Source of the DNA: Dyadobacter chenhuakuii | Lineage (GTDB): Bacteria; Bacteroidota; Bacteroidia; Cytophagales; Spirosomataceae | Reading direction: 5' to 3' | DNA length: 64,000 nucleotides | Assembly (NCBI RefSeq): GCF_023821985.2 | Contig: NZ_CP098805.1 | Location: forward strand, 2,170,001 to 2,234,000 | Shown here: positions 16,807 through 25,258 of the stretch, piece by piece | Position numbering within the stretch: the stretch's first letter is position 1 | Layout: each line of letters begins with the position of its first letter | Position numbers and translations under genes: made by a program | The notes under the pieces: model-generated | The model's input: the letters and a program-made list of their open reading frames with translations, nothing else | What the model was told of the DNA's origin: nothing | Databases searched by the model: none

Positions 16807-17757
16807 ATGAAAACGTTCACAACAATGACAAGCCTAAAAACATGCCTGTTTGCAGCAATGTTGGCCTTTACACTTTCATCCTGCAACGACGATGACGACG
16901 ACCAGACAGTAGATCCGGGTGCTGGCAACATTCCCGCCGTTGCATCCGCGGACCCTCAATTTTCAACACTTGTTGCGGCTTTAACTAAAGCTGAGCTCGT
17001 TGCCACCCTCCAAGGTGCTGGTCCTTTCACCGTTTTCGCACCAAACAATGCAGCCTTCACAGCAACAGGCATCACCAGCCTGGACCCGCTGACCAAAGAT
17101 GCATTAACCCCGATCCTGACTTCACACGTGGTGAGCGGCACTGTGAAAGCGGCCGATGTGAAAAGTGGGACCGTAGAAACGGTTAATACCAACAACGATA
17201 TTTATCTGTCCAAAAACGCGGATGGCGTATTCATCAACGGCAAGATTAAGGTGATCGCAACCGACGTTGCGGCTTCCAACGGTGTGATCCACGTGATCGA
17301 TAATGTGATCGTGCCTCCTACCCGATCGCTGGTGGAGATTGCGCAGGCGGACACTAATTTTACCGAGTTGGTATCGCTTGTGCTGGCGGCTGATCCGGCG
17401 GTTGCCACGGCACTTACCTCAGCTGGAAACGGCCTGACCGTGTTTGCTCCTACCAATGCAGCATTCCGTGAATTGTATAAAACTACGCCGAAAGCCACAT
17501 TGCTTGCACCTGCCAACCGCGCTTTGCTTACCAGTGTTCTGCTTTACCACGTAGTCCCTGGCCGTGTTTTCTCCACAGATCTCCCTAATGTTTCAGGGCC
17601 TGTTGCAACAGCTAATACAGGCGAATCTGTAACCTTCGACCTGGCTGGCGGAGCGAAAGTGGTGGGAACAACCAGCGGCGCATCCAACATTACAGCAGCT
17701 AACATCCTGGCAACCAATGGCGTTGTTCACGTGATTGACAAGGTTTTAATGCCCTAA
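16807..17757 (+). CDS. Lipoprotein with two fasciclin (FAS1) domains
   Basis: 316 residues. Signal with lipobox LSSC, then an acidic linker (NDDDDDQTVD). FAS1 domain 1 spans about 45-165 (FSTLVAALTKAELVATLQGA, GPFTVFAPNNAAFTATGI, LTSHVVSGTVKAADVKSG, NGVIHVIDNVIVPP) and domain 2 about 170-316 (FTELVSLVLAADPAVATALT, LTVFAPTNAAFREL, LYHVVPGRVFSTDL, NGVVHVIDKVLMP). FAS1 domains mediate adhesion at the cell surface or in the matrix. Followed by a strong terminator, so it is a single-gene unit. Confidence 0.93.
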   Translation: MKTFTTMTSLKTCLFAAMLAFTLSSCNDDDDDQTVDPGAGNIPAVASADPQFSTLVAALTKAELVATLQGAGPFTVFAPNNAAFTATGITSLDPLTKDALTPILTSHVVSGTVKAADVKSGTVETVNTNNDIYLSKNADGVFINGKIKVIATDVAASNGVIHVIDNVIVPPTRSLVEIAQADTNFTELVSLVLAADPAVATALTSAGNGLTVFAPTNAAFRELYKTTPKATLLAPANRALLTSVLLYHVVPGRVFSTDLPNVSGPVATANTGESVTFDLAGGAKVVGTTSGASNITAANILATNGVVHVIDKVLMP

Positions 17758-17770
17758 ACTAAAATGAACG

Positions 17771-17815
17771 CAGATTGGCAGACGATTGCATTCAATCGTT
17801 TGCCAATCTGTTTTA
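17771..17815 (+). terminator. Rho-independent terminator after the fasciclin gene
   Basis: CAGATTGGCAgACGATTG and CAATCGTtTGCCAATCTG pair across a short loop, followed by TTTTAT. It sits 13 bp after the stop codon. Confidence 0.8.
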
Positions 17816-17836
17816 TCTGACTAACTCGCCGCAGTC

Positions 17837-18892
17837 ATGTTCCATATCAGGTATCGGTTCGGGTTTATGCTTTTGCTGGGGGTTTACTCCTTCCTGAACA
17901 CATTGCTGCTCGAGACTTTTGACTATTATCACTTTGGTACAGACCAATTTGTGATTTTTCTGCTTTTTCTGGCAGTTACTGCCGGAATTTGGGAAGGAAA
18001 CAGGATCTGGGACAATTGGCTCTCAACCAGGGACATTGAGCCATTTTGGAAACGGATTGGCTATCATCTTGCCGGAAGCGTCATCATCACAGCGCTGGTA
18101 ACATTCCTGTTAGGTATTCCAACAGCCTATTACAGCCTATCTCCCGATTGGAGCCAATGGAAACTTCCTTTGAAGCTCCTGCTGATGTTCTGTTTCCGGG
18201 TGAACCTGTTTTTGAACACCATTCATGTGATTTTTTTATACATGAAAAAGCTCGAAGAAAGCCATAAGCAACTGGAAACTTACAAAAGAACCACCAGCCA
18301 GGCCCAGCTGCAATCGCTCCGAAATCAGGTTAACCCGCATTTTTTATTCAACAACCTGAGCGTTTTGACGGCGCTCATCGCACAGGACACAGCTGCTTCC
18401 GTGGAATTTGTAAGGCAGTTCTCGAATGTTTACCGCTATATTCTCAAAAGTGATGAAAAGGAATTGATCGAGCTGCGGGAAGAACTGAAATTTATAGACT
18501 CTTATTTATATCTGCTCAAAACCCGTTTCGAGGCCGGGCTGAGTATCAAGGTCGATATTTCCGAAGGCTGCCTGTCGGCATATATCCTGCCGGTATCCAT
18601 TCAAATGCTCGTTGAAAATGCGGTAAAGCACAATATAATATCCAAAAGCAAACCATTGCGGATTGAGATATTTTGTCTTGATAATGAGTCGATTACCGTT
18701 AGGAACAACTTGCAGAAAAAGATAATAGAAGATGAGCGGTCGACCCGGCTGGGGCTGACTAACATTGCTAAAAGATATGATTTCCTGGGACATCACGGCG
18801 TGACTGTATCGCAAACGGACCAGTTTTTCAGCGTAACAATCCCGCTGATCCGACTCAATGCAGCGCATAATAGCCTGGCGTATTACGACTGA
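17837..18892 (+). CDS. LytS-type sensor histidine kinase
   Basis: 351 residues. Four hydrophobic segments fill the first 140 residues (MLLLGVYSFLNTLLL, VIFLLFLAVTAGIW, LAGSVIITALVTFLLGI, LKLLLMFCFRVNLFLNTIHV), then a short coiled linker and the His-kinase box with H168 (NQVNPHFLFNNLSVLTALIA). The ATP-binding part has LPVSIQMLVENAVKHNI and the C-terminal LGLTNIAKRYDFLG. It has no extracytoplasmic sensor domain of size, as usual for this family. The LytTR response regulator starts 28 bp downstream; together they form a two-component pair. Confidence 0.9.
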   Translation: MFHIRYRFGFMLLLGVYSFLNTLLLETFDYYHFGTDQFVIFLLFLAVTAGIWEGNRIWDNWLSTRDIEPFWKRIGYHLAGSVIITALVTFLLGIPTAYYSLSPDWSQWKLPLKLLLMFCFRVNLFLNTIHVIFLYMKKLEESHKQLETYKRTTSQAQLQSLRNQVNPHFLFNNLSVLTALIAQDTAASVEFVRQFSNVYRYILKSDEKELIELREELKFIDSYLYLLKTRFEAGLSIKVDISEGCLSAYILPVSIQMLVENAVKHNIISKSKPLRIEIFCLDNESITVRNNLQKKIIEDERSTRLGLTNIAKRYDFLGHHGVTVSQTDQFFSVTIPLIRLNAAHNSLAYYD

Positions 18893-18920
18893 TAATGATT
18901 AACATTCAGATTTACCTTCC

Positions 18921-19685
18921 ATGAAAGTACTTATTTTAGAAGACGAAGCACTTTCGGCCAGAAGAGCTTCCCAGTTACTGACCGAATACGATGCGGACAT
19001 TGAAGTGCAACACGTCCTGGATTCGATAGAAGAGGCCGCCATCTGGCTGAATCAAAACCCCGAGCCCGACCTGATGCTGCTGGATATACATTTATCCGAC
19101 GGGCTCTGTTTTGGGCTGTTTGACAAAGTGACTGTGAAAAGCCCGGTTATTTTCACCACGGCTTACGATCAGTACGCATTGCAGGCATTCAAAATGAATA
19201 GCATCGATTATTTGCTCAAGCCACTGGACAAGGGCGACCTCACGCGGGCATTGGATAAATACCACCACTTAAAACACGACCGAAAAGGCGTTTCCACCCT
19301 GGATATAGAAAATCTCAGAAAGACTATCCAGGCACTGACCAAAAAATACAAGACACGGTTTTTGGTCCGGTATGGTGACACCATTCATTTCAAGAACATC
19401 GAAGAAGTTGCCTACTTCTACGCGGACGATAAGGTGGTGTTCATGGTAACGAACGAAGGAAAAAAATACCTGATGGACAATAATCTTGAAAGCCTGGAAG
19501 AAATGCTCGACCCCGCTTTGTTTTTCAGGATCAACCGGAAGGTCATAGCGCGGATCGAAGCCATTCAAAAAGTCAAATCATTGCTTAGCAGCCGGTTGCA
19601 AGTATTTTTAAAGCCGGTATTTAACCAGGATGTATTCGTGAGCAAATACAAAAGCCATGAATTTAAGAACTGGCTCGACAACTAG
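18921..19685 (+). CDS. LytTR family response regulator
   Basis: 254 residues. Receiver domain with E8/D9-type acidic pocket (MKVLILEDEALSARRASQL), phosphoacceptor D55 (PDLMLLDIHLSDG), the TTAYDQYALQAFKMNSIDYL motif with K at LLKPLDKGD. The C-terminal LytTR DNA-binding domain (about 145-250) has FLVRYGDTIHFKNIEEVAYF, KYLMDNNLESLEEMLDPALF and FRINRKVIARIEAIQKV. It pairs with the kinase upstream. The target genes are not evident in the window. Confidence 0.92.
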   Translation: MKVLILEDEALSARRASQLLTEYDADIEVQHVLDSIEEAAIWLNQNPEPDLMLLDIHLSDGLCFGLFDKVTVKSPVIFTTAYDQYALQAFKMNSIDYLLKPLDKGDLTRALDKYHHLKHDRKGVSTLDIENLRKTIQALTKKYKTRFLVRYGDTIHFKNIEEVAYFYADDKVVFMVTNEGKKYLMDNNLESLEEMLDPALFFRINRKVIARIEAIQKVKSLLSSRLQVFLKPVFNQDVFVSKYKSHEFKNWLDN

Positions 19686-20050
19686 CGATTCCAATTTTTA
19701 CCTACCCAACCTTCACATTGATCGGTGCAGACTTGTATGCCGTGCAAACGTTTGTACCTATCGTTCTAAGCGTCAGGGGTGATTTCACGAGCAAAGTCTC
19801 CAAGATTCCATTCTACTTTCTGGAAGGCGGTTATGGGTTTAATACAACTTCCAACGATGTGGATAGCGTCCGTTTTGGCGGAGGCGCTACCTGCTCGGCG
19901 GGTATCGGGATGAAAATACTTTTTAGCGGAAACACGGGCTTCACCATTGCTGCCGGTTACCGCTTTCAAAGATCTTCTGTTACCGAAGGAACGCGGGAAA
20001 AGCTTGAAGATTTCAACAGGCTGACACTGAGGGCAGGATTTTCATTTTGA
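19686..20050 (+). pseudogene. C-terminal fragment of an outer-membrane beta-barrel protein
   Basis: The frame directly after the response regulator has no ATG and reads FVPIVLSVRGDFTSKVSKIP, FYFLEGGYGFN, FGGGATCSAGIGMKILFSGN and TGFTIAAGYRFQRSSV, ending RLTLRAGFSF. Alternating hydrophobic beta strands and the terminal Phe are typical of the last strands of a Bacteroidota outer-membrane barrel. The N-terminal half with its signal peptide is absent, so it is most likely a remnant. TTG at 19718 is the only start candidate. Confidence 0.5.
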
Positions 20051-20212
20051 ATTTTTCAAGCCTTAAACCGTCTCAAATTTCATTTAAGTCATCTCAGATC
20101 AATAATCCGGCAAGCCTAGCGCTGAGCACAGCAAGAGCGAATTGCAACCGGCAGCACCTTTTAGGCTCGGGAAGCGAATGCCCACGAAAGCTCCCGCTTC
20201 CTTTGCGACTTG

Positions 20213-22645
20213 CTATAAATAGATCCGGTACATCAGGTTTGGGAAGATGCCAAACTGCGTGAAATAACCCACAGAACCAGATTTACTGTCATCGTAATAT
20301 TCCGAAATCCGGCTCCTGCGATTGGTAATGTTGTCAATATTGAGAAAAAGCTCGCGGGTTGTTTTACGTTTATTGACCTTGTAACTGGCCGAAAAAGTGA
20401 CCTGGTAAATGTCGTCAATCTTGTTTTCGTAAGCTTTGTCGTAATCCCAGATCGTACCACTTTCCGGTTCAGAAGTGACCTGTCCTGCACTGTTGCGCAG
20501 CAGCGGAATGTACTTTTTTCCCCCGCCGAAAAACACTTTTGCATTCAGCGAGATGGTCTTGTTATGCTTGCGGCCCAGGTTACTAAACTCCTTGCCAGCC
20601 AACACATTCACAAGGTAATTATCAGCATAGGCCGTGTTTCTTTCTTTGCCATCAAGCGGCGTGTATTTGGACTGGTACAAAGAGGAGTTGATAAGAAAAT
20701 AGTAGTTCTTGTCAAAAAACCTTTCAATCGTCAGCTCAATTCCATAATTCCGGCCCTTTCCTTTGTTGACAAGCTCAACGTAGCGAAAGTCCTGGCCTTC
20801 ATTAATGGTCGCATAAGAGCTGGTATCGGAGTTTTCTACGGGCAGATTGTACAAATGCTGGTAGTAACCTTCCGCTTTGATTCTGAGATTCTCCGTTAAC
20901 CGGTATTCATAACCTGCCACAAAATGGTGCGCTTTGAGCAGGCCCAGATTCCGGTTAGGCTCTGTGTAGCTACCATTGGGTTGTTTTACTTTTGCAAAAT
21001 AATTGTGTACCCGGTCCATGGTGCTATGCAGACCATATCCAGCATTGACTATCCCCCGGCTGCCCGCATTCCAGCGCATCGCCAGTCGTGGTTCGAGCGT
21101 GCTTTTTTTATTGTAAAGCACATTCATATTGTGGAGTCCTACTACAATGGTTACCGTGTTTCCGGCCCTGTATTTCCAGCTTACAAAGTTGCGAAGCGTA
21201 GCAATCCCCTCCTTAAAGTCAGACAGTACCTGAGGCGCGCCAGTACTATCATCCAGAAAGCTTTGCGCGTAAGAAAAGTTGTTATACGCAAACTTGGCCC
21301 CGGCCTCAATCCGGTTGCGCACATTCAACTTATTATTATAGGTGATTGACGCGCGATAGTTGGTATTGTTCAATCGGCTTTTGTAGTTGGGCCTTTTGTT
21401 TTCCAACGAGTCCCTAAGCCACTGGCCGGCGTCATCACGGATTTTGATGACATCGAATTGATCAATATCCTCATTGATGCCATTCCCTGAAAAGGAAAGC
21501 AGCGTCAATAATGATCCGTTTTTACTGATTTGCAAGCGATGCGAAAGGCCTGCATTTATCAGAAATGAACGTTTATCATAGTCTTTTCTGATTGTTTCCC
21601 GAGCCGACTGATTTCCCGGAATCGGGGCTGTTCCGGGATTGAAGTCGGCAAGATATACCTTACTTAACCCGCCCAGGCCAAACAAGGAGAATGAACCCGC
21701 TTTTTTGGTTGGTAAGGATAATTTGAATGCGCCATCCTGAAATGTCGGAGCGCCGCCCTCTATGTCCACCAATCCTATGTCACTTAAAAGACCAATGGTG
21801 GAATACCGGTAATTGGCCAAAAACGACCCCTGATAATCTTTTCGAAACGGGCCTTCCAAAGTCACATCGGCACCCAAAATCCCTAATCCAAGAATGGACT
21901 GAAATTGCTGATTATTCCCACTCCGAAGCTTCACGTCATACACACCCGAAAGCACATCACCATATTCCGCCGAAAATGCGCCTGTGTAAAAATCCGACGT
22001 AGCGAGCAGATTGTTGTTCAACGCGCTGACACCGCCGCCCACTGAATTCTGGTCGGCAAAATGGTTGGGGTTGGTAATCTCCACACCTTCGAGCCGCCAT
22101 TGGACATATTTTGGCGAATTGCCCCGAACGATCACTTCATTGCTGCCCGTAGAATTGTTGGTAACCCCCGCAAAGTTCGACAGAATCATAGCCGGGTCAT
22201 TGAAACCTCCGGCATATCGCTTTGTTTCATCGAGTGAAATAGACCTGCCGCTCAATAGCGCCATATCATTTTGCGCCTCACCTTTGTTTTCGGTTGCAGT
22301 TACGACCACTTCATTCAACTGGGTGGTTGCTTCCTGCATAACCAGATCCAAAACCACCTCCCGGCCCGCATCGACAACAATGTTAGAAACCTGACGCTGT
22401 TCGTACCCAACGAGGCGAAGTTCCAGCCTGGTACGGCCCAATGGAATTTGTTCTAACAAAAACCGGCCCGACTGGTCCGTTACTGTTCCTTTTACCGGCA
22501 CTGATCCGGCAACGAAAACCGTCGCGCCGACTAATGGCTGCTTGCTGTCGGCGTCGGACAATGTCCCGCGGATGTTTTGAGTGAGGGTCTGAGCGCTCCC
22601 GGCCATGCCTAGTAGCGAGAAGAATGTTAAATACAGGTACTTCAT
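20213..22645 (-). CDS. TonB-dependent receptor
   Basis: 810 residues. Signal peptide MKYLYLTFFSLLGMAGSAQT, a carboxypeptidase-regulatory-like domain (about 25-110: IRGTLSDADSKQPLVGATVF, FLLEQIPLGRTRLELRLVGY), plug (about 120-235: NEVVVTATENKGEAQNDMAL, DPAMILSNFAGVTNNSTGSN, SDFYTGAFSAEYGDVLSGVY), then a barrel with a C-terminal NLMYRIYL. It is not next to a SusD gene. It is single, divergent from the Crp/Fnr gene, so that regulator may control it. Substrate unknown. Confidence 0.9.
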   Translation of the reverse strand: MKYLYLTFFSLLGMAGSAQTLTQNIRGTLSDADSKQPLVGATVFVAGSVPVKGTVTDQSGRFLLEQIPLGRTRLELRLVGYEQRQVSNIVVDAGREVVLDLVMQEATTQLNEVVVTATENKGEAQNDMALLSGRSISLDETKRYAGGFNDPAMILSNFAGVTNNSTGSNEVIVRGNSPKYVQWRLEGVEITNPNHFADQNSVGGGVSALNNNLLATSDFYTGAFSAEYGDVLSGVYDVKLRSGNNQQFQSILGLGILGADVTLEGPFRKDYQGSFLANYRYSTIGLLSDIGLVDIEGGAPTFQDGAFKLSLPTKKAGSFSLFGLGGLSKVYLADFNPGTAPIPGNQSARETIRKDYDKRSFLINAGLSHRLQISKNGSLLTLLSFSGNGINEDIDQFDVIKIRDDAGQWLRDSLENKRPNYKSRLNNTNYRASITYNNKLNVRNRIEAGAKFAYNNFSYAQSFLDDSTGAPQVLSDFKEGIATLRNFVSWKYRAGNTVTIVVGLHNMNVLYNKKSTLEPRLAMRWNAGSRGIVNAGYGLHSTMDRVHNYFAKVKQPNGSYTEPNRNLGLLKAHHFVAGYEYRLTENLRIKAEGYYQHLYNLPVENSDTSSYATINEGQDFRYVELVNKGKGRNYGIELTIERFFDKNYYFLINSSLYQSKYTPLDGKERNTAYADNYLVNVLAGKEFSNLGRKHNKTISLNAKVFFGGGKKYIPLLRNSAGQVTSEPESGTIWDYDKAYENKIDDIYQVTFSASYKVNKRKTTRELFLNIDNITNRRSRISEYYDDSKSGSVGYFTQFGIFPNLMYRIYL

Positions 22646-22866
22646 GTTCCTTTGCTAATAGTTGATATTCCGCAAAGTTGAACCGAAGTCAACCGGCATC
22701 CATTGACTTTGGTTAAGAAATGAAGCGTGAACGTTGTACCATTTTAGCCCAGATGAAGTTTCAAGGCGGTAAGTGAAATACCGGTTTTTTTCGAATGCAC
22801 TACAATCTTCGTATATTCAAGGATGGTATAAATTTAAGATCCGGCACAAATAAACAAAGGCTGAAA

Positions 22867-23481
22867 ATGCACGACGTACTATTTGACTTTTTATCAAAAT
22901 ATGTTCCTTTGACAGAAGATGAAAAGAATATCATCATCTCTTTTAATACTTTTCGGACAGTCAAAAAGGGTACAGTTCTCCTAAGGGAAGGACAATACTC
23001 AAATGATATATACTTTGTATTGAAAGGTTGTATTCGGATTTATTACATCATTGACGGAGTAGAAAAAACGACTGCGTTTTATACAGAAATGGAAGGCTTG
23101 ACACCGCCTTCCGTTCTCAATAAAGCACCTTCCCAATATTATGTATCTTGTATTGAAGACTCGATACTTAACGTTTCGACTCCTGAAATGGACGTCGAGG
23201 CATTTAGCAAATTCCCGAAATTTGAATCGCTTTGCAGAATTCTATCAGAAGAGCTTTTAGTTAAACAGCAAACCAAATTTGACGAGTTTAAGACCTCTTC
23301 TCCGGAACAACGATACCTGAACTTACTGCAATCGCGGCCAGACCTTATTCAGCGTGTGCCACAGCACCAATTAGCAAGTTATTTAGGTATAACACCTGAA
23401 TCTTTAAGCAGGTTAAGAGCAAGGATCGCGGAAAAAGATAAGGCGCATATCAACGCTTCTCAGCCTGCTTCCGTGGTTTAA
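22867..23481 (+). CDS. Crp/Fnr family transcriptional regulator
   Basis: 204 residues from ATG 22867 (MHDVLFDFLSKYVPLTEDEK); the frame is open from 22795, but the family begins at this second Met. cNMP-binding-like N-domain (about 20-120: VKKGTVLLREGQYSNDIYFV, LKGCIRIYYIIDGVEKTTAF), C-terminal helix-turn-helix (HQLASYLGITPESLSRLRAR). The Arg of a canonical cAMP phosphate-binding cassette is not evident, as in most Bacteroidota members. It is divergent from the TonB receptor. Confidence 0.85.
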   Translation: MHDVLFDFLSKYVPLTEDEKNIIISFNTFRTVKKGTVLLREGQYSNDIYFVLKGCIRIYYIIDGVEKTTAFYTEMEGLTPPSVLNKAPSQYYVSCIEDSILNVSTPEMDVEAFSKFPKFESLCRILSEELLVKQQTKFDEFKTSSPEQRYLNLLQSRPDLIQRVPQHQLASYLGITPESLSRLRARIAEKDKAHINASQPASVV

Positions 23482-23529
23482 AATAACTTTTTCCAGCAAT
23501 TGCTCCTCTATTCATTCAGAGATTCGGAG

Positions 23530-23569
23530 GGATCACACCAGATTGAACTGTTGCCCATCAGTGTGATCC
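23530..23569. terminator. Inverted repeat between convergent genes
   Basis: GGATCACAC (23530-23538) pairs with GTGTGATCC (23561-23569) with a 22-nt loop. It lies between the convergent Crp/Fnr and SusD genes and may end both transcripts, although no T-run follows on either side. Confidence 0.35.
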
Positions 23570-23627
23570 GGTCAAATATTTGCCGTTTTTCCGCACTCAA
23601 CCCTTCTGGTGCTTAAAGCATTTAAGT

Positions 23628-25247
23628 TTAATAATTAGGATTCTGCTGCATATTCGGGTTCGCGAGCAGTTCATTTTGCGGGATTGGCCAGAGGTAGTCG
23701 CGACTTGGATTATAGGACCGTTCTTCTACGCGCACTGGCACACCCGTTTCTGGATTAGTCGCGCCAAAAACCTGGCCGTTCATTACCTCATTCACGATCC
23801 CCCACCTGCGGATATCATAGTAGCGCTGTCCTTCAAAGGCCAGTTCCGCCTGCCGTTCGCGACGGATCAGCTCCCGAAGTTTCACCTGCGAATTGTACAC
23901 TTTGATGTCAACATTCGGCATTTTTGACCTGTTTCGTACCAGATTGATGCTTTTCAATACTTCGGGGTTATTCCATTCACCCAGCTCGATCAGCGACTCC
24001 GCATAATTTAGCAACACTTCCGCATAGCGAATGATCATGAAGTCGAGCGTGCCTCCTCTGGGCTGTCGGTCGCGCGGATCCAGGTATTTTTTGATCCAAT
24101 AGCCGGTTGCCGTAGACTTTTCCAATCCAATGCGGTCAGGGTTACTGGTTGATGCATTAAATGGATCGACGGTGTAAGTGTTATCAACGAACTTTTCACC
24201 CGAAAACAATACTGAGGCAAGCAGCCTGGGATCGCGGTTGTTCCGATGGTTTGGGTTTTTTCGGTAAGCTGCCAGAGAATCTGGCCCCAGCTCAAAAATC
24301 GTTTTTCCCTGCTTCGTTTCCCAGTTATCGACCACCGTGCTGGTAGGTGAAGTGTAAGTTTCTCCGCCAATCCCGAACGGTGCAAAACGCGTCCAGGCCA
24401 CAGCGGCACCACTCGGACGGATCATAATGCGCTCGTTATTAAGCATTCCGGAATAGGTAAACAATTCTGCAAGATGATTAGCCCCGGCCGTTTTGCTGGT
24501 ATACAACTCGTAAATACGCTTGTCGATCACCTTTTTAGAAGCATCGCGGGCCAGTGCAAAATCTTTTTTATAGAGTGCGAGCCGGGCGATCAGTGTCCAG
24601 CAGGCCGAACTGTTTACCCGCCAGAATTCGTCGTTGGTATAAGTATCGGGCAAGTTTTGCGCACATTCGGTGAGTTCGGAAATGATAAAATTATAGACCT
24701 CTTCTTCGGAATTTCGCCTTAGGTTATTCTCATTGGGCGTCAGCGACTTGGTTACAATGGGTATGCCGCCAAAAAATTGAAACAATTCCATATGATAGTA
24801 AGCGCGCAATGCACGGGCCTCATATTTCATGCGCGTTTTAAGCGCCTCGTCCATAAAGCATTTGTCTACATTTTCCAGGAAGCGGCTTGCCCGGCGCGTG
24901 CCTGAGAAGTCGGAACTCCAGAACCAAAGTGATGTACTCCAATTGCTGTTGTGCACGCCTCTGGTAAATTCCTCATAGGCACCAATATAATCTGCACGGT
25001 GCACCGCCTCATCGCTCAGACCGGAAATGATCATAATATTGCTGGTGTTTAATGGCATATCTCGGCCATTGGTGCCACCCGGCAGGGCATCGTATACAAT
25101 TTTTAAAGCGTCGCGGGCGTGGGTTTCGGTTTCCCAGAATTTGTCGTCGGTGATCCCGGTCGGGTGATTTTGCGTTAAAAAGTCTTCACAGCCGGTAAAA
25201 ACCGTCAGCATCAAAACAGTAAGTGTTATTTGAAATCGCTTTTTCAT
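23628..25247 (-). CDS. SusD/RagB family nutrient-binding lipoprotein
   Basis: 539 residues from ATG 25247 (MKKRFQITLTVLMLTVFTGC), lipobox FTGC with the Cys at residue 20. It shows the SusD pattern: FLTQNHPTGITDDKFWETET near the N-terminus, TPR-like helices (MKYEARALRAYYHMELFQFF, GGIPIVTKSLTP), RLALYKKDFALARDASKKVI, and the C-terminal RYAEVLLNYAESLIELGEWN, RRERQAELAFEGQRYYDIRR and YLWPIPQNEL. It forms the lid over the SusC barrel and binds the imported glycan or other polymer at the surface. The upstream SusC stop lies 10 bp before. Confidence 0.94.
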   Translation of the reverse strand: MKKRFQITLTVLMLTVFTGCEDFLTQNHPTGITDDKFWETETHARDALKIVYDALPGGTNGRDMPLNTSNIMIISGLSDEAVHRADYIGAYEEFTRGVHNSNWSTSLWFWSSDFSGTRRASRFLENVDKCFMDEALKTRMKYEARALRAYYHMELFQFFGGIPIVTKSLTPNENNLRRNSEEEVYNFIISELTECAQNLPDTYTNDEFWRVNSSACWTLIARLALYKKDFALARDASKKVIDKRIYELYTSKTAGANHLAELFTYSGMLNNERIMIRPSGAAVAWTRFAPFGIGGETYTSPTSTVVDNWETKQGKTIFELGPDSLAAYRKNPNHRNNRDPRLLASVLFSGEKFVDNTYTVDPFNASTSNPDRIGLEKSTATGYWIKKYLDPRDRQPRGGTLDFMIIRYAEVLLNYAESLIELGEWNNPEVLKSINLVRNRSKMPNVDIKVYNSQVKLRELIRRERQAELAFEGQRYYDIRRWGIVNEVMNGQVFGATNPETGVPVRVEERSYNPSRDYLWPIPQNELLANPNMQQNPNY

Positions 25248-25258
25248 CGTTGCAGCCA